Shown here piece after piece: positions 51,964 through 61,320 of a DNA stretch of 64,000 bases. A model generated the notes under the pieces. That model did no database searches. It was given only the letters and a program-made list of their open reading frames with translations, and had not been told where the DNA came from. The position numbers and the translations under genes were made by a program. This DNA is from Mesorhizobium sp. 113-3-3. Lineage in GTDB: Bacteria; Pseudomonadota; Alphaproteobacteria; Rhizobiales; Rhizobiaceae. The stretch covers positions 6,700,501 through 6,764,500 of the forward strand of contig NZ_AP023243.1 in assembly GCF_016756495.1 (NCBI RefSeq). Direction: 5' to 3'. Position 1 is the stretch's first letter, and each line of letters starts with the position of its first letter.

Positions 51964-53649
51964 CTAACCTCTCCGGTTTTCTTCTAAAACCACATCAGCC
52001 ATCTTTTCAGCCACCATGATCGTTGGAATATTTGTGTTGGCTCGGGGGCAGAATGGCATCACCGATGCGTCGGCAACCCTCAAACCGAAAACGCCACGAA
52101 CGCGGCCGGACGGATCAGTCACGGCTGCCGGGTCAGAGGCCGCCCCCATCCTGCAGCTTGATGTCGGATGCCAATTGCCGGTCACGTTCTGACGGACAAA
52201 CCGATCCAGTTGCCCCTCGTCATCAATCAGTTCTGAAATGGTATGTCCATCGGTTATCAAGTGTCTGATGAGGCCACGGCGCAGCCGTGGCGAGCAGTCC
52301 ATGAGCAGCGCCAACACCGATGTAAGCGCGTAATTAATGCAATTGACCTTGCTAACCTGCTTGGCTCGTGCGTTCCAAGCTGATGGGAAGGGGTTGAGTG
52401 CCACGGCCGACAGTGAATCTTGCTTCAGCAGGCGGGCGATAAAACGGAATCCCTGCTTCAATCGCGCGGCGTCCCGTTCGTCGCTCAACCAGTTGAAATC
52501 GATGTCCGGTGCAACTGCGTGTGAGCGATCCTTCAGGACGATAGTTCCTGTCGAATAGGTGCGGTTGACCCAAAAATAGAGGGAGCCCAGGCGCTTGCCA
52601 AGCGGGTGCCAGGCCGACCTGGCAACCGCCGATATTGCCATATCTGTGGAAGGGCACCCGGTGTAGCCAGACGAGTAACGAGCATGCATCTGGATGTGGC
52701 CACTCACATTGGGTGCCATGCGATCGCTTAGTTTCAAGTACGACGAAACGGCGATCCCTGGGTGTTCCTGAAGGCTGCGGCCGACACCCTTCAACTCTGT
52801 AACCACTGGAATTCCGAGCTTTGCCAGTTGCTCGGCCGGGCCGATCCCGGAGCGCATTAATATAGCGGGAGAATGGATGGCTCCGGCGCAGAGGATCACA
52901 ACCGAAGCGCTATATGACTGCCGACCGCAGCTGTTCTCCGTTTCGACGCCCTTTATGGCGCGTCCCGAAAAGATGAGCCGCACAACCGTCGTCTCCGACA
53001 AGATTGTCAAATTGGGCCGTGAGCGGACACTCTCGGACAAGTAGGCCATCGCAGCAGAAACCCGCTGACCGTTGCGGTTGGTCAAGGGAACAACCGAGTA
53101 TCCGTCACCAAATTCACCATTGAAGTCTGGCCTGAAATGAATACCCTCATTCTCATACGCTTTGGATACCGCTCGGATAAAGCCGGACCAGTCTGATTGC
53201 CGCACACGTGTTATAGGTAGTGGGCCAGTCTTGCCGTGGAATTCGCCCTCGAAATCAAGATCGCATTCGAGGCGGCGAAAGTAGGGTAGAACCTCCTCCC
53301 AACTCCAGCCCGCTGCACCGCTCGAAGCCCAGTCGTTGTAGTCTTCGGGACCACCGCGGTTAGCCACCTGAGCATTGATGCTGGAGCCGCCGCCCATCAC
53401 CCTCGCCTGCTCGTAATGAATTGTCTTGCGGCCATCCCGGACCGTGGTCGCGTCGAGTGAAGGCCATTGATAATCAGGATTGAAGTAAGCACGTGTTGGA
53501 TTGCCTTCCAGGATGTCATCAGGGACGGCATTCGGGGGCGTATCAGGCCCCGCTTCGATGAGCAGTACGCGATCTCCATCGGCGGAGAGCCTGCTCGCCA
53601 TGACGGATCCAGAGGAACCGCCACCGATCACGATATAATCGAAAACCAA
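51964..53649 (-). CDS. GMC-family flavoprotein oxidoreductase (choline dehydrogenase-like)
   Basis: A 561-residue FAD enzyme of the glucose-methanol-choline family. Rossmann motif DYIVIGGGSSGSVMASRL at about 4-21, GMC signature 1 around YEQARVMGGGSSINAQVANR, and C-terminal active-site region NVTGNWHPTSSCRMG with the conserved His, followed by VADASVMPFCPRANTNIPT. TTG start at 53649 with a strong GGGAGG five bases upstream. The standard CDH has about 550 residues. No betB, betI or choline transporter adjoins, so substrate may be another alcohol. Stands alone between IS elements. Confidence 0.9.
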   Translation of the reverse strand: MVFDYIVIGGGSSGSVMASRLSADGDRVLLIEAGPDTPPNAVPDDILEGNPTRAYFNPDYQWPSLDATTVRDGRKTIHYEQARVMGGGSSINAQVANRGGPEDYNDWASSGAAGWSWEEVLPYFRRLECDLDFEGEFHGKTGPLPITRVRQSDWSGFIRAVSKAYENEGIHFRPDFNGEFGDGYSVVPLTNRNGQRVSAAMAYLSESVRSRPNLTILSETTVVRLIFSGRAIKGVETENSCGRQSYSASVVILCAGAIHSPAILMRSGIGPAEQLAKLGIPVVTELKGVGRSLQEHPGIAVSSYLKLSDRMAPNVSGHIQMHARYSSGYTGCPSTDMAISAVARSAWHPLGKRLGSLYFWVNRTYSTGTIVLKDRSHAVAPDIDFNWLSDERDAARLKQGFRFIARLLKQDSLSAVALNPFPSAWNARAKQVSKVNCINYALTSVLALLMDCSPRLRRGLIRHLITDGHTISELIDDEGQLDRFVRQNVTGNWHPTSSCRMGAASDPAAVTDPSGRVRGVFGLRVADASVMPFCPRANTNIPTIMVAEKMADVVLEENRRG

Positions 53650-54168
53650 ACAAGCCTCCCAACATCCCCATGATGCTCAGACGAGGATAAACGGGCCCTA
53701 TTAGGCACCCACAGCAGAGGATCACTCGTCAGGCAGAAAAATACCTGATGGTGCCGCGGGAAATCCATACTACACCCTAGTAGTTGGTGACAGACCGAGA
53801 ATCAGCTAGGGTGGACAGCGGGATGAATGCCGAGATGGCCGTGTGATGGGCGAGTCACGTAGGGACTCCTTTCTGAGATGGTAATTTGCATTAAACTCCT
53901 CAGATAGGGAAATTGCCGAAGGGCTGAGGCGAGCCCTCAACGCCGACGCACATCAAGAACGCAGCGGTTTCGCAACTGTTGTCTACGAGGCAGCGATTTC
54001 GTCAAGTTTAGCCGCTACTTCCAGCTCGCGGCGACACGTTGCGCCACCCTTGGCGAGGCCGTGTGCGCCCCGCCTTCACGGCGTGACGCTCGGACAGGCG
54101 ACGATCCCGGAGCGGATCTCCTATGTTCCGTGCGCGTGCTGTCCCTCATGCTAAAAGTCTCTCCCGCC
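53650..54168. other. 520-bp stretch upstream of the GMC gene, no gene
   Basis: Holds the promoter of the GMC gene presumably; no boxes can be named with confidence. The rest looks like decayed sequence. Confidence 0.4.
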
Positions 54169-54354
54169 TATAAGGTCGACCGTGAACTATCCGCAAGCCG
54201 TTGATGTGGCATGTTGATTGAGGCGGAGAGCGGCTTTGGAATTGCAAGATTAGCGGTTTATGGGCGCTGTTTTCCTGCAATTCGTTTTGCGATTCCCTTG
54301 TGCTGCGGAGCGTGATTCACTCGGTTCGGCGGCGGCGAATCGAGGGGACGGCGA

Positions 54355-54636
54355 ATGTCCAGGCCACGCGAGAAGCGCGAGACGGGAAAGCAGGATCTGT
54401 TCCGCTCCAGGCTCGATCAGATCATCAACATGAAGCACGAGCTGGTGCGGCTGGCGCAGGCGATCGACTGGCCGGTGCTGGAGGAGCGTTTTGGCGCCGT
54501 CTATTCGGACGGACCGGGCATGCCGCCACTGCCGACCCGGCTGATGGCGGGGCTGGCCATCCTCAAGCACACTTTCAACCTGTCAGATGAGGTGCTGTGC
54601 GCCCGCTGGGTGGAGAACCCCTACTTCCAGTATCTG
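54355..54636 (+). pseudogene. IS5-like transposase, first part (interrupted)
   Basis: 94 codons from ATG 54355: LFRSRLDQIINMKHELVRLA, PTRLMAGLAILKHTFNLSDE and RWVENPYFQYL, the DUF772 N-terminal domain of IS5-type transposases. The frame is interrupted by IS66 after codon CTG at 54634-54636. Removing IS66 and one copy of the 8-bp duplication joins it in frame to the part beginning at 57353. Confidence 0.88.
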
Positions 54637-54734
54637 GTATGCGACGTCTCCGCCCCATTGATTTTCTTGTTGCAACGGTCAGGTGGAGCGCTTGCAGCTG
54701 GTCCTATGAGCACGTTGGGGAATCCCGGACGTGC

Positions 54735-56387
54735 TCATTGTGATGCGCTGATCCGTTGCGCATAGGCCCAGGGCATGAGGGCGTCGATGTCTTTGGCGAG
54801 GTGGCCATTTGCGAGGCTGATGAAGAGATCGCGCAGGTAGGCGTATGGTTCAACGCGGTTCATCTTGCATGTGCCGATCAGGCTGGCGAAACGGGCCCAA
54901 TTACGGCCGCCTTCATCATGGCCGGCAAAGAGAGCGTTGCGGCGGTTCATGGCCGGACTTCTGATCGCGTTTTCGACGAGATTGGAGTCGATGTCGACGC
55001 GGCCGTCGTTCAGGAACAGCCGGAAGCCGACCTGGCGTTTCAGCATATAGGCCATGGCCTCGCCGAGGTCGGACTTGCGCGATACGCGCGCGGCCTGAAC
55101 TGTCAGCCAGGTGAAGAACTCGTCCACCAGGGGGCGGGACAGGTGCTGGCGGACAGCCCGGCGATGATCGGGGTCACAACCTCGGATGCTGTCCTCGATC
55201 TTGTAGAGGGCGGCGATGCGCAACAACGCCTCGTCGACGATGGGCAAACCCTTCTTCGGCTGGGACTTGATCAGTTTTCTGCGGCCATGCGCCCAGCAGA
55301 AGGCCAGCCTCAACGGATCGCCGCCCGTGCGTTTTGGCGTTGCGAGGTGGGAGTAGCCGCCATAGGCATCGACCTGGATCGTGCCGTTGAAGCCGTCGAG
55401 GATACCTGCGGCATATTCACCTTTACGCCCAGGCCGATAATGGAACACCACGCCCGGCGGCGCAGATCCGTTCCAGCCGCGGTCGTCGCGCAGAATAGCC
55501 CAGAGATAGCCAGTTTTCGTCTTGCCGCGCCCGGGATCCAACACCGGAGCCGTGGTCTCGTCGACATATAGTCGTGAGCTACCCTGTTTCAGGATCATGG
55601 CCATGTGGTCTACCACCGGCGCGATCACGGCGCCCGTCCGACCCAGCCAGTCGGCCAGGACCGTGCGGTCGATCGGCACTCCGTGTCGGGCCATGACCGC
55701 GGCCTGCCGGTTCAGCGGCATGTGTTCGGAATGCTTGGACACGGCGATCTGCGCCAAGAGGGCTTCGGTCGGCCAGCTACCTTCCAGCAAATGCGCCGGC
55801 GCCCTGGCCTGAACCACTCCCGTGCGCCCCTTGGGGCAAGCATATTTCGGGCGGATCGCGACGATCACCTGATAGCGCGCCGGGATATGATCGAGCCGCT
55901 CCGTCCGGTCTTCGCCAATCCGGACCATGTTGCCGCAACCACAGGGGCAGGCAATGCTATCAGGCTCGATCACCTGTTCGACGCGCGGCAGGCTCTGGGG
56001 CAGAGCACGCGCCTTGCGTTGCCTGCGTGAAGCAGTCTTTTCGCAATTGGCTGTGCTGGCCGCGATCTTTTCCTCGACGAAGGCGATCTGGGCCTGTGTT
56101 TCGGCAATTGCCGTCTCCAGGTCCTCCAGCGCCAGTTCCATCTGCGTCGGATCGAGCTTTTCCGATTTCGGCCCGAACTTCGTGCGGCGGTAGTCCTGAA
56201 CCTGGCTCTCCAGCTTCTCGATCAGTTCCTTCAACTCGGTGATGAAGGCGTCCTTTTCAGCCACCACCGCCTGCTCATGCTGACGGGCCGCACGCTCGAC
56301 CGACAGCTCGAACTGTACGGCCGCAAAGGCGTTCACCACCTCTGCAGGCAGGTCCGGGAACTGGCTGAGATCAATGGGCGCAGACAT
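54735..56387 (-). CDS. IS66 TnpC transposase
   Basis: A 550-residue DDE transposase. Coiled-coil N-terminus (about 30-90), zinc-ribbon region (SIACPCGCGNMVRIGEDRTE), DDE_Tnp_IS66 core with SRLYVDETTAPVLDPGRGKT (Asp), GTIQVDAYGGYSHLA (Asp) and SNLVENAIRSPAMNRRN (Glu region), and the IS66 C-terminal domain. ATG at 56387 (MSAPIDLSQF) is preferred to one five codons upstream. Appears intact. Confidence 0.93.
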   Translation of the reverse strand: MSAPIDLSQFPDLPAEVVNAFAAVQFELSVERAARQHEQAVVAEKDAFITELKELIEKLESQVQDYRRTKFGPKSEKLDPTQMELALEDLETAIAETQAQIAFVEEKIAASTANCEKTASRRQRKARALPQSLPRVEQVIEPDSIACPCGCGNMVRIGEDRTERLDHIPARYQVIVAIRPKYACPKGRTGVVQARAPAHLLEGSWPTEALLAQIAVSKHSEHMPLNRQAAVMARHGVPIDRTVLADWLGRTGAVIAPVVDHMAMILKQGSSRLYVDETTAPVLDPGRGKTKTGYLWAILRDDRGWNGSAPPGVVFHYRPGRKGEYAAGILDGFNGTIQVDAYGGYSHLATPKRTGGDPLRLAFCWAHGRRKLIKSQPKKGLPIVDEALLRIAALYKIEDSIRGCDPDHRRAVRQHLSRPLVDEFFTWLTVQAARVSRKSDLGEAMAYMLKRQVGFRLFLNDGRVDIDSNLVENAIRSPAMNRRNALFAGHDEGGRNWARFASLIGTCKMNRVEPYAYLRDLFISLANGHLAKDIDALMPWAYAQRISASQ

Positions 56388-56451
56388 GCGCCTTCGTAGC
56401 AAATCGAAGCAAAAAAGCCCAATAAAACAACGCCAAAACCGAACGGGTGAG

Positions 56452-56805
56452 TCACCCTGCCGCAGCGGGCGGCGCTACCCGCTGCGCTACCACGCGTCGC
56501 CAGTCGAGACCTTCGAACAAAGCTTCATACTGCCCCCGCGACAGCCGCATCGTCCCATCCTGCACTTTGGGCCAGGCAAAGCTGCCCTGTTCCAGGATTT
56601 TGTAGGTCAGCACCATTCCGGTGCCATCCCACACCAGGATTTTTACACGATTCCCGCGCTTCGACCGGAAGATCACGGTGACCCCGGAATGCGGATCAAG
56701 CTTCAACTCGGTCTGCACCATCAATGCCAGCGCCTGATGGCCACAGCGGAAGTCCACCGGCCGCGTCGCGATCAGGATCGGCAATCGTTGGCCCGCGACG
56801 ATCAT
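56452..56805 (-). CDS. tnpB: IS66 Orf2 (TnpB)
   Basis: A 117-residue IS66 accessory protein: ILIATRPVDFRCGHQALALM, PHSGVTVIFRSKRGNRVKIL and WDGTGMVLTYKILEQGSFAW are family hallmarks. Starts with ATG overlapping the tnpA stop (4 bp), so coupled to it. Needed for transposition in IS66 elements. Confidence 0.95.
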   Translation of the reverse strand: MIVAGQRLPILIATRPVDFRCGHQALALMVQTELKLDPHSGVTVIFRSKRGNRVKILVWDGTGMVLTYKILEQGSFAWPKVQDGTMRLSRGQYEALFEGLDWRRVVAQRVAPPAAAG

Positions 56806-57254
56806 GCCGTCCCGCGCATCGCACGCACCAAGGCCGCAACCCGGTCAACCGGCACATCGCCGGGAACCCTCACCACGAGGTCTGCGCCTATTTCCACGGT
56901 CATGATCCCCAAAGTGATCTCGACCGGCTCCGGAACCGGCAAAGCATCGGCAGCCTCCTTCGGCTCCGTCGTAATCGCCAGGGGCACGAAGGCAGGCTCG
57001 AATGGGCCGCTATTCTCGCAAGGCACCGGCATCAGTTCCGCAGGCAGCGCCAAAAGACCCTGACGCGCCTGCCGTCGCCAGTCCGAAAGCTGATGCGCAA
57101 TGAGATCATGACGACGCGCAACATCAACAACCCGCGCACCGCGTTGAAGGCTCTCCGCGACAATCCGCGCCTTCAGATCATTAGGCCATCGTCGGTTTCC
57201 ACGACGAGGCTCGACAACTTCGCATCGCCCAACAAATCCCTCGCCATCCGCCAT
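56802..57254 (-). CDS. tnpA: IS66 Orf1 (TnpA)
   Basis: A 150-residue IS66 accessory protein with an HTH: PNDLKARIVAESLQRGARVV, DVARRHDLIAHQLSDWRRQA. C-terminal part is less conserved (VEIGADLVVRVPGDVPVDRV). First gene of tnpABC; overlaps tnpB by 4 bp. Complete. Confidence 0.92.
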   Translation of the reverse strand: MADGEGFVGRCEVVEPRRGNRRWPNDLKARIVAESLQRGARVVDVARRHDLIAHQLSDWRRQARQGLLALPAELMPVPCENSGPFEPAFVPLAITTEPKEAADALPVPEPVEITLGIMTVEIGADLVVRVPGDVPVDRVAALVRAMRGTA

Positions 57255-57352
57255 GCCAAATCTCCAGCTCCTGCCGAAAACCTTCTGGCAGAAACCTCAA
57301 TGTTCAGAAACAAGCGAAATCAATGGGGTGTGGGCGGCGCATACAGTATCTG

Positions 57353-58417
57353 TGCGGCGAGGAGTTCTTCTGCCACGCGCTGCCCTTCGACCGTTCGTCG
57401 ATGACGCGCTGGCGGGACCGGATGGGCGAGGAGCGGATCGTGGCGCTCTTGCAGGAAAGCCTCAGCATCGCGGTCAAGGCCGGGGCGATGAAGCCGTCCG
57501 ACACGCGCCAGGTGATCGTCGACACCACCGTGCAGCCGAAGAACGTGATGTTCCCGACCGACGCCAAGCTCATCCACCGGGCGCGTGAGCGGCTGGTGCG
57601 GCTGGCCAGGAAGACGGGGCTCAATTTGCGCCAGACCTATGTGCGGGTCGGCAAGCTGGCGCTGATCAAGCACCAGCGCTATGCCCACGCCAAGCAGTTC
57701 AAGCGGGCCAACAAGGCGCTGCGCAGGCTCAAGACCTATCTCGGCCGGACCATTCGCGACATCTCCCGCCAGGTCGCCGGCGATGCGGAACTGGACGCGC
57801 TTTTCAAATGGCCGCTCTATCAGGCCGCCACCGTTCTCGAACAGCGTCAGCGCCAGCGCGGTCGCAAAATCTACAGCCTGCACGCGCACGAGGTGGAATG
57901 CATCGGCAAGGGCAAGGCGCATATGCCCTACGAGTTCGGAGTGAAGGTGTCGGTGGCCACCACGCTGAAGCGCTCCGAGGGCGGCCAGTTCGCCCTGCAT
58001 GCAAAAGCACTGCCCGGCAATCCCTATGACGGCCACACGCTTCAAAGCGTCATCCCCGACATGGAAAAGACCATCGGCAACGAGATCGGCCGCATCCTCG
58101 CCGACGCCGGCTATCGCGGCCACAACGCACCGCAGAGCCACAAGTTCAGGGTCTTCACCAGCGGTCAGAAACGCCGCGTCACCCCAGCCATCAAGCGCCA
58201 GATGCGCCGCCGCTCCGCGATCGAGCCCGTGATCGGCCACATCAAGGCCGAGCACCGTATGGGCCGCAACTACCTCGCCGGCCAGCAGGGCGACGCCGTC
58301 AACGCCATCCTGGCCGCCGCAGGCTACAACTTCTCCCTCCTGCTCAGGTGGCTGAAGGGTTTTTTGTCGCTCTTGATCGCTCTGCTTCAACTCCGGCCCA
58401 AGCCGGTCACCGCCTAG
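57353..58417 (+). pseudogene. IS5-like transposase, second part (interrupted)
   Basis: 354 codons continuing the protein begun at 54355: CGEEFFCHALPFDRSSMTRW, RQVIVDTTVQPKNVMFPTDA (first Asp), EFGVKVSVATTL, RILADAGYRGHN (second Asp) and RSAIEPVIGHIKAEHRMGR (Glu). Joined with the first part this gives a full 448-residue transposase, so the coding sequence was intact before IS66 entered. Confidence 0.88.
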
Positions 58418-58561
58418 AACCCGGATTGTTCACGGGCGACTATAAGTGGACGCGTCCACTACCAGATGCCGTAGTATCGCTTTCCCGCAACCTCTAGAAG
58501 CCATGGTGTGTTCAGCGCACTGAAGGATGCATCGATATGCAAAGCAACGTTACAACCCTAG

Positions 58562-60071
58562 TACTACTGTGTCATAAAACTATGTTGGCAGCATGGACAT
58601 CGTGGCAGACGCCGCGCCAAGGCGTGGGCGAGTCTAACCCTGACGGTGGCGATTGAATTGCTGACGTGGCGTTCGGGACGGAGCGGCGGCGCCGCGGGGT
58701 CGATAATCTTCGGGTAGCGCAGGTGCCTTGAGGAGCGGCGCTGAGCGTGGGGCTGAGGGGGGAATCAGACTCCGTTCGGAGACTAGGAATCCGTAAGCGG
58801 CGATCGCGAGCGTGGCGTGGTGATGGAAGCCGCGCCAACCTCGGCCCTCATAATGGCCAAGGCCGATCTCCTGCTTGAGTTCCTGATAATCCCGTTCGAT
58901 CCGCCATCTCAGCTTGGCCTGGTCGACGAGGCCGGCGAGTTCGGTATCTTCCGGCAAGGTCGAGAGCCAATACTTGGTCGGCTCGACCTCGCCCTGCGGC
59001 CACTCGATCAGGAACCATTCCTCAGCTCGTGGCGCGGAGCGCCAGTAGTCGCGATGGGCTGGGCGGACGCGGACGGCGGCAAAGCGCGAGGCGAGCGGCG
59101 CCTTGGAGCCCTCGCGCCAGGTGACGCGGCACCAGGCGCCCTCGGGCAGCGCTTGCGCCAGGTCCTTGGCCGAAACGGGCGCGTGGTCGGCCTGGCGTCG
59201 GACGAGCGAAGGTGGGCGGCCGCGGCCGCTCCATGGCTTGGGCGGCAGCGGTTGCGTGTCCGGCGGCCACAGACGGATCGAGGACTGGACACCGACGACA
59301 TAGGTCAAGCCCATCTCCGTCAGCCCGGTGCGCAAGGAGCTGTCGTTGCCATAACCGGCATCGGCCAGCACCACGCCCGGCGAGACGCCGGCCGCCAGCG
59401 CCGCCCGGATCTGCGCGAGTGCGATTTCGGGCTTGGTGCGGAAGATGACATCCTCCGGCACACCTGCCTTGGCGCGCCGGTCAGGGTCGTTGGCCCAGCC
59501 TTCCGGCAGATAGAGCTGATAGGCGACCGGCAGGCTCGCCTGTTCGGTGGCAACCGACAGACTGACCGCGACCTGGCAGTTGTCCTGCTTGCCGATCTGG
59601 CCGCAGTACTGCCGCGCCACACCCACCGAATGCTTGCCTTTCTTGGGAAAGCCGGTGTCGTCGACGATCCAGGCGCGGATCGGCCCCTGACCCTCAAGTG
59701 CCGGCAGAACCTGCGCCCGCACGACGCCAAGCACGGCATCATCCGACCAGTCCGCTTTCGCCACGAAGTGATGCAGAGACTGGTGCGCCGCCTGAACACG
59801 CCCAGGCTCCACCCGTGCCGCCATCGGCTCGACGCTCTTGCGCTCGCCTGGCAAAAGCAGCCCGGTGCAATAGGCCTTCAGCGGCGCCACCCGGTCAGCA
59901 TGACCCAATGCCGAGGCGAGCGTCTCGACATAGGCCGCAAAACGCGATTCACTCGTTTCGATTCCGTCTCGGAGATTCATCGCTCCCTCCATTTGAAGCT
60001 TGAATCGCCATTCTCGCAATCAATCGTTAACGAAGTTTATGACACAGTAGTAGTTTTATGACACAGTAGTA
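58562..60071 (-). mobile_element. IS701-family element
   Basis: 1510 bp. Ends TACTACTGTGTCATAAA at 58562-58578 and its inverse at the right end, flanked on both sides by CTAG (58558-58561 and 60072-60075), the usual target of this family. The right end carries the terminal sequence twice in tandem (60037-60053 and 60055-60071 region). Confidence 0.85.
58634..59980 (-). CDS. IS701-family transposase
   Basis: About 448 residues of an IS701-type DDE transposase: LHHFVAKADWSDDAVLGVVR, IRAWIVDDTGFPKKGKHSVG (first Asp region), SPGVVLADAGYGNDSSLRTG (second Asp) and KLRWRIERDYQELKQEIGLG (Glu), then EGRGWRGFHHHATLAIAAYG. Start at ATG 59980 after GGAGGGA; in-frame starts upstream exist. Intact. Long open frames on the opposite strand are shadows. 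Confidence 0.92.
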   Translation of the reverse strand: MNLRDGIETSESRFAAYVETLASALGHADRVAPLKAYCTGLLLPGERKSVEPMAARVEPGRVQAAHQSLHHFVAKADWSDDAVLGVVRAQVLPALEGQGPIRAWIVDDTGFPKKGKHSVGVARQYCGQIGKQDNCQVAVSLSVATEQASLPVAYQLYLPEGWANDPDRRAKAGVPEDVIFRTKPEIALAQIRAALAAGVSPGVVLADAGYGNDSSLRTGLTEMGLTYVVGVQSSIRLWPPDTQPLPPKPWSGRGRPPSLVRRQADHAPVSAKDLAQALPEGAWCRVTWREGSKAPLASRFAAVRVRPAHRDYWRSAPRAEEWFLIEWPQGEVEPTKYWLSTLPEDTELAGLVDQAKLRWRIERDYQELKQEIGLGHYEGRGWRGFHHHATLAIAAYGFLVSERSLIPPSAPRSAPLLKAPALPEDYRPRGAAAPSRTPRQQFNRHRQG

Positions 60072-60079
60072 CTAGCAGG

Positions 60080-60535
60080 CTGTTGAAAAAGGCTCGCGAC
60101 AGTCTCAGGTTCGTGATTCACTCTGACCGCGAAGATGTGGGAGTGAATCGTGGCAGTGACGGACGGACGGGCGAACTGTTCAGCTACGTGGACTTGAGGC
60201 TCGGGTTCGGCGCGATCATCTGTTGCGCCGTATTCGGGCAATTGTGAACGAGACGCTTTCGGCGCTGGAGCGGGAGTTTGCCGCGCTATCCTCGCCGATG
60301 GGCGGCCATCGTCCCGCCAGAGACGCTGCTATAGGCGTTCTATTCGATCCGCTCGGCGCGGCTGTTGATGGAGCGGCTGGAATACGACCTCTTGTTCCGC
60401 TAGTCTAGTTCGTCGGGATCGCCGTCGACGATGCGGCCTGGGATCATTGGATGTGCTCCAACAACCGCGACCGGCTGCTGGAGGGTGACATCGCTACAAA
60501 GTTCCTGAGCGCAGTGCTGGCGCAGCCCAAACCGG
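60080..60535 (+). pseudogene. IS5-family transposase remnant
   Basis: Begins with GGCTGTTGAAAAAGGC, a typical IS end, then pieces in two or three frames: ELFSYVDLEARVR-like start, RRIRAIVNETLSALEREFAA, LMERLEYDLLFR, then WDHWMCSNNRDRLLEGDIAT and KFLSAVLAQP. The N-terminal ~130 residues of a transposase with several frameshifts; the rest is gone. Different from the interrupted IS5-like element to its left. Confidence 0.75.
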
Positions 60536-60549
60536 GAACTGAGGTTTGA

Positions 60550-60801
60550 TTTTATAATGCAAGTGGAAAGGCCAAGAAGACCTCGGACGCGACATACTCG
60601 GACTGCGGGCCCGCCAGTTCGAGCGACGAGGAAAAAGTGGGAAGGATTGCCCGCGAGATGTTCGTCCTCCCGTCGGATTGGCGGGCGGACCAGGAGCCAA
60701 GCCCATCTTACAACTGGGTCGAACCGACTTTCGAGAAATCCTATTCACAATTATCAAGATCTAATATGTTTCACCATTTTTTGAAATTGTGTAATAAATG
60801 A
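60550..60801 (+). other. Open frame without start, possible gene tail
   Basis: 84 codons open to a TGA at 60799-60801, with varied amino acid use (IAREMFVLPSDWRADQEPSP, NWVEPTFEKSYSQLSRSN). No good start codon; it could be the C-terminus of a protein whose front was replaced by the IS remnant. Not recognised. The overlapping frame from ATG 60557 is Arg-rich and less credible. Confidence 0.2.
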
Positions 60802-60950
60802 ATAGTAATTTCACGTTCAGATAACTCTCCTAAGGGCAACTCCGTGCTAAAGCTTTAACACCGACCTGCCAAGGACGCCGCGCCGAGCCTTAGCCGCAGC
60901 TTTGTGCGCCGTTCTGAATATTCGGTGCAAACGGTTGCGGAGAAGAAACT

Positions 60951-61187
60951 ATGGATCACCCCCCGATCGAAGAAGTTCCCGTGCTTTCCGCAAGGGAGAT
61001 AGAGTGCATACTTTGGTCAGCTAGAGGGAAATCGTCGTGGGAGATAGGACGAATACTTGGCAGGTCGGAAAACACCGTGAATTTTCATATAAAAAACGTA
61101 ATGCGCAAGTTGGACACGGGCAGCAGAACGGTCGCTGTTATCAAGGCGGTAAGCCTCGGGATTATCGAACTGGAGGAAGCCCTCTGA
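60951..61187 (+). CDS. LuxR-type HTH-only protein
   Basis: A 78-residue protein made of just the LuxR/TraR DNA-binding domain: LSAREIECILWSARGKSSWE, IGRILGRSENTVNFHIKNVM, RKLDTGSRTVAVIKAVSLG. The acyl-homoserine-lactone-binding half (about 170 residues) usual in this family is absent, and no trace of it is seen in the 170 bases upstream. ATG after GGAGAAGAA, so the short form may be expressed as such. Either a true small regulator or the tail of a truncated quorum-sensing regulator. It lies about 1.7 kb from the oxygenase/EctB-like operon. Confidence 0.8.
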   Translation: MDHPPIEEVPVLSAREIECILWSARGKSSWEIGRILGRSENTVNFHIKNVMRKLDTGSRTVAVIKAVSLGIIELEEAL

Positions 61188-61195
61188 ACTGTCCT

Positions 61196-61320
61196 CCGGC
61201 GAGAACTTAACGAAGGCGCTTGCGCCATTAATTCCGTTGTGGTTGCCGGGGCCTCATAGTTGAGCCATGAATGCGGCCTCGCAGTGTTGAACAATACAAC
61301 GAAACAACGCCGAGAGGACG
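61196..61320 (-). pseudogene. Transposase C-terminal scrap
   Basis: Minus-strand frame reads LFNTARPHSWLNYEAPATTT, the N-x-x-R-P-H-S tail of IS3/IS481-type integrases. Nothing else of the gene is found. Confidence 0.5.

Larger units (their letters stand above)
54637..57344 (-). mobile_element. IS66-family element, complete
   Basis: 2708 bp with tnpA, tnpB and tnpC on the minus strand. Ends: GTATGCGACGTCTCCGCCCC from 54637 and, read inward from 57344, GTATGCGCCGCCCACACCCC, about 28 bp with mismatches in the middle. An exact 8-bp target duplication AGTATCTG flanks it (54629-54636 and 57345-57352), the length usual for IS66. Confidence 0.93.
54175..58440 (+). mobile_element. IS5-like element split by IS66
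   Basis: Ends show an imperfect inverted repeat: GTCGACCGTGAACTATCCG from 54175, and, read inward from 58440, GTCGCCCGTGAACAATCCG. A direct repeat TATAAG flanks it (54169-54174 and 58441-58446). A complete IS66 element (54637-57344) lies inside its transposase gene. Without it the element would be about 1.55 kb. Confidence 0.75.

Noticed and set aside
53740..53764. GGCAGAAAAATACCTGATGG upstream of the GMC gene as a ninth operator copy
   Set aside because: Half-sites are spaced wrongly and the right half-site does not match CTGCR.
58817..60061. Long plus-strand open frame (414 codons)
   Set aside because: It lies wholly antisense to the IS701 transposase, has no domain, and is a composition effect of GC-rich DNA. 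The same applies to the frames at 140-1045 and 54756-55571.
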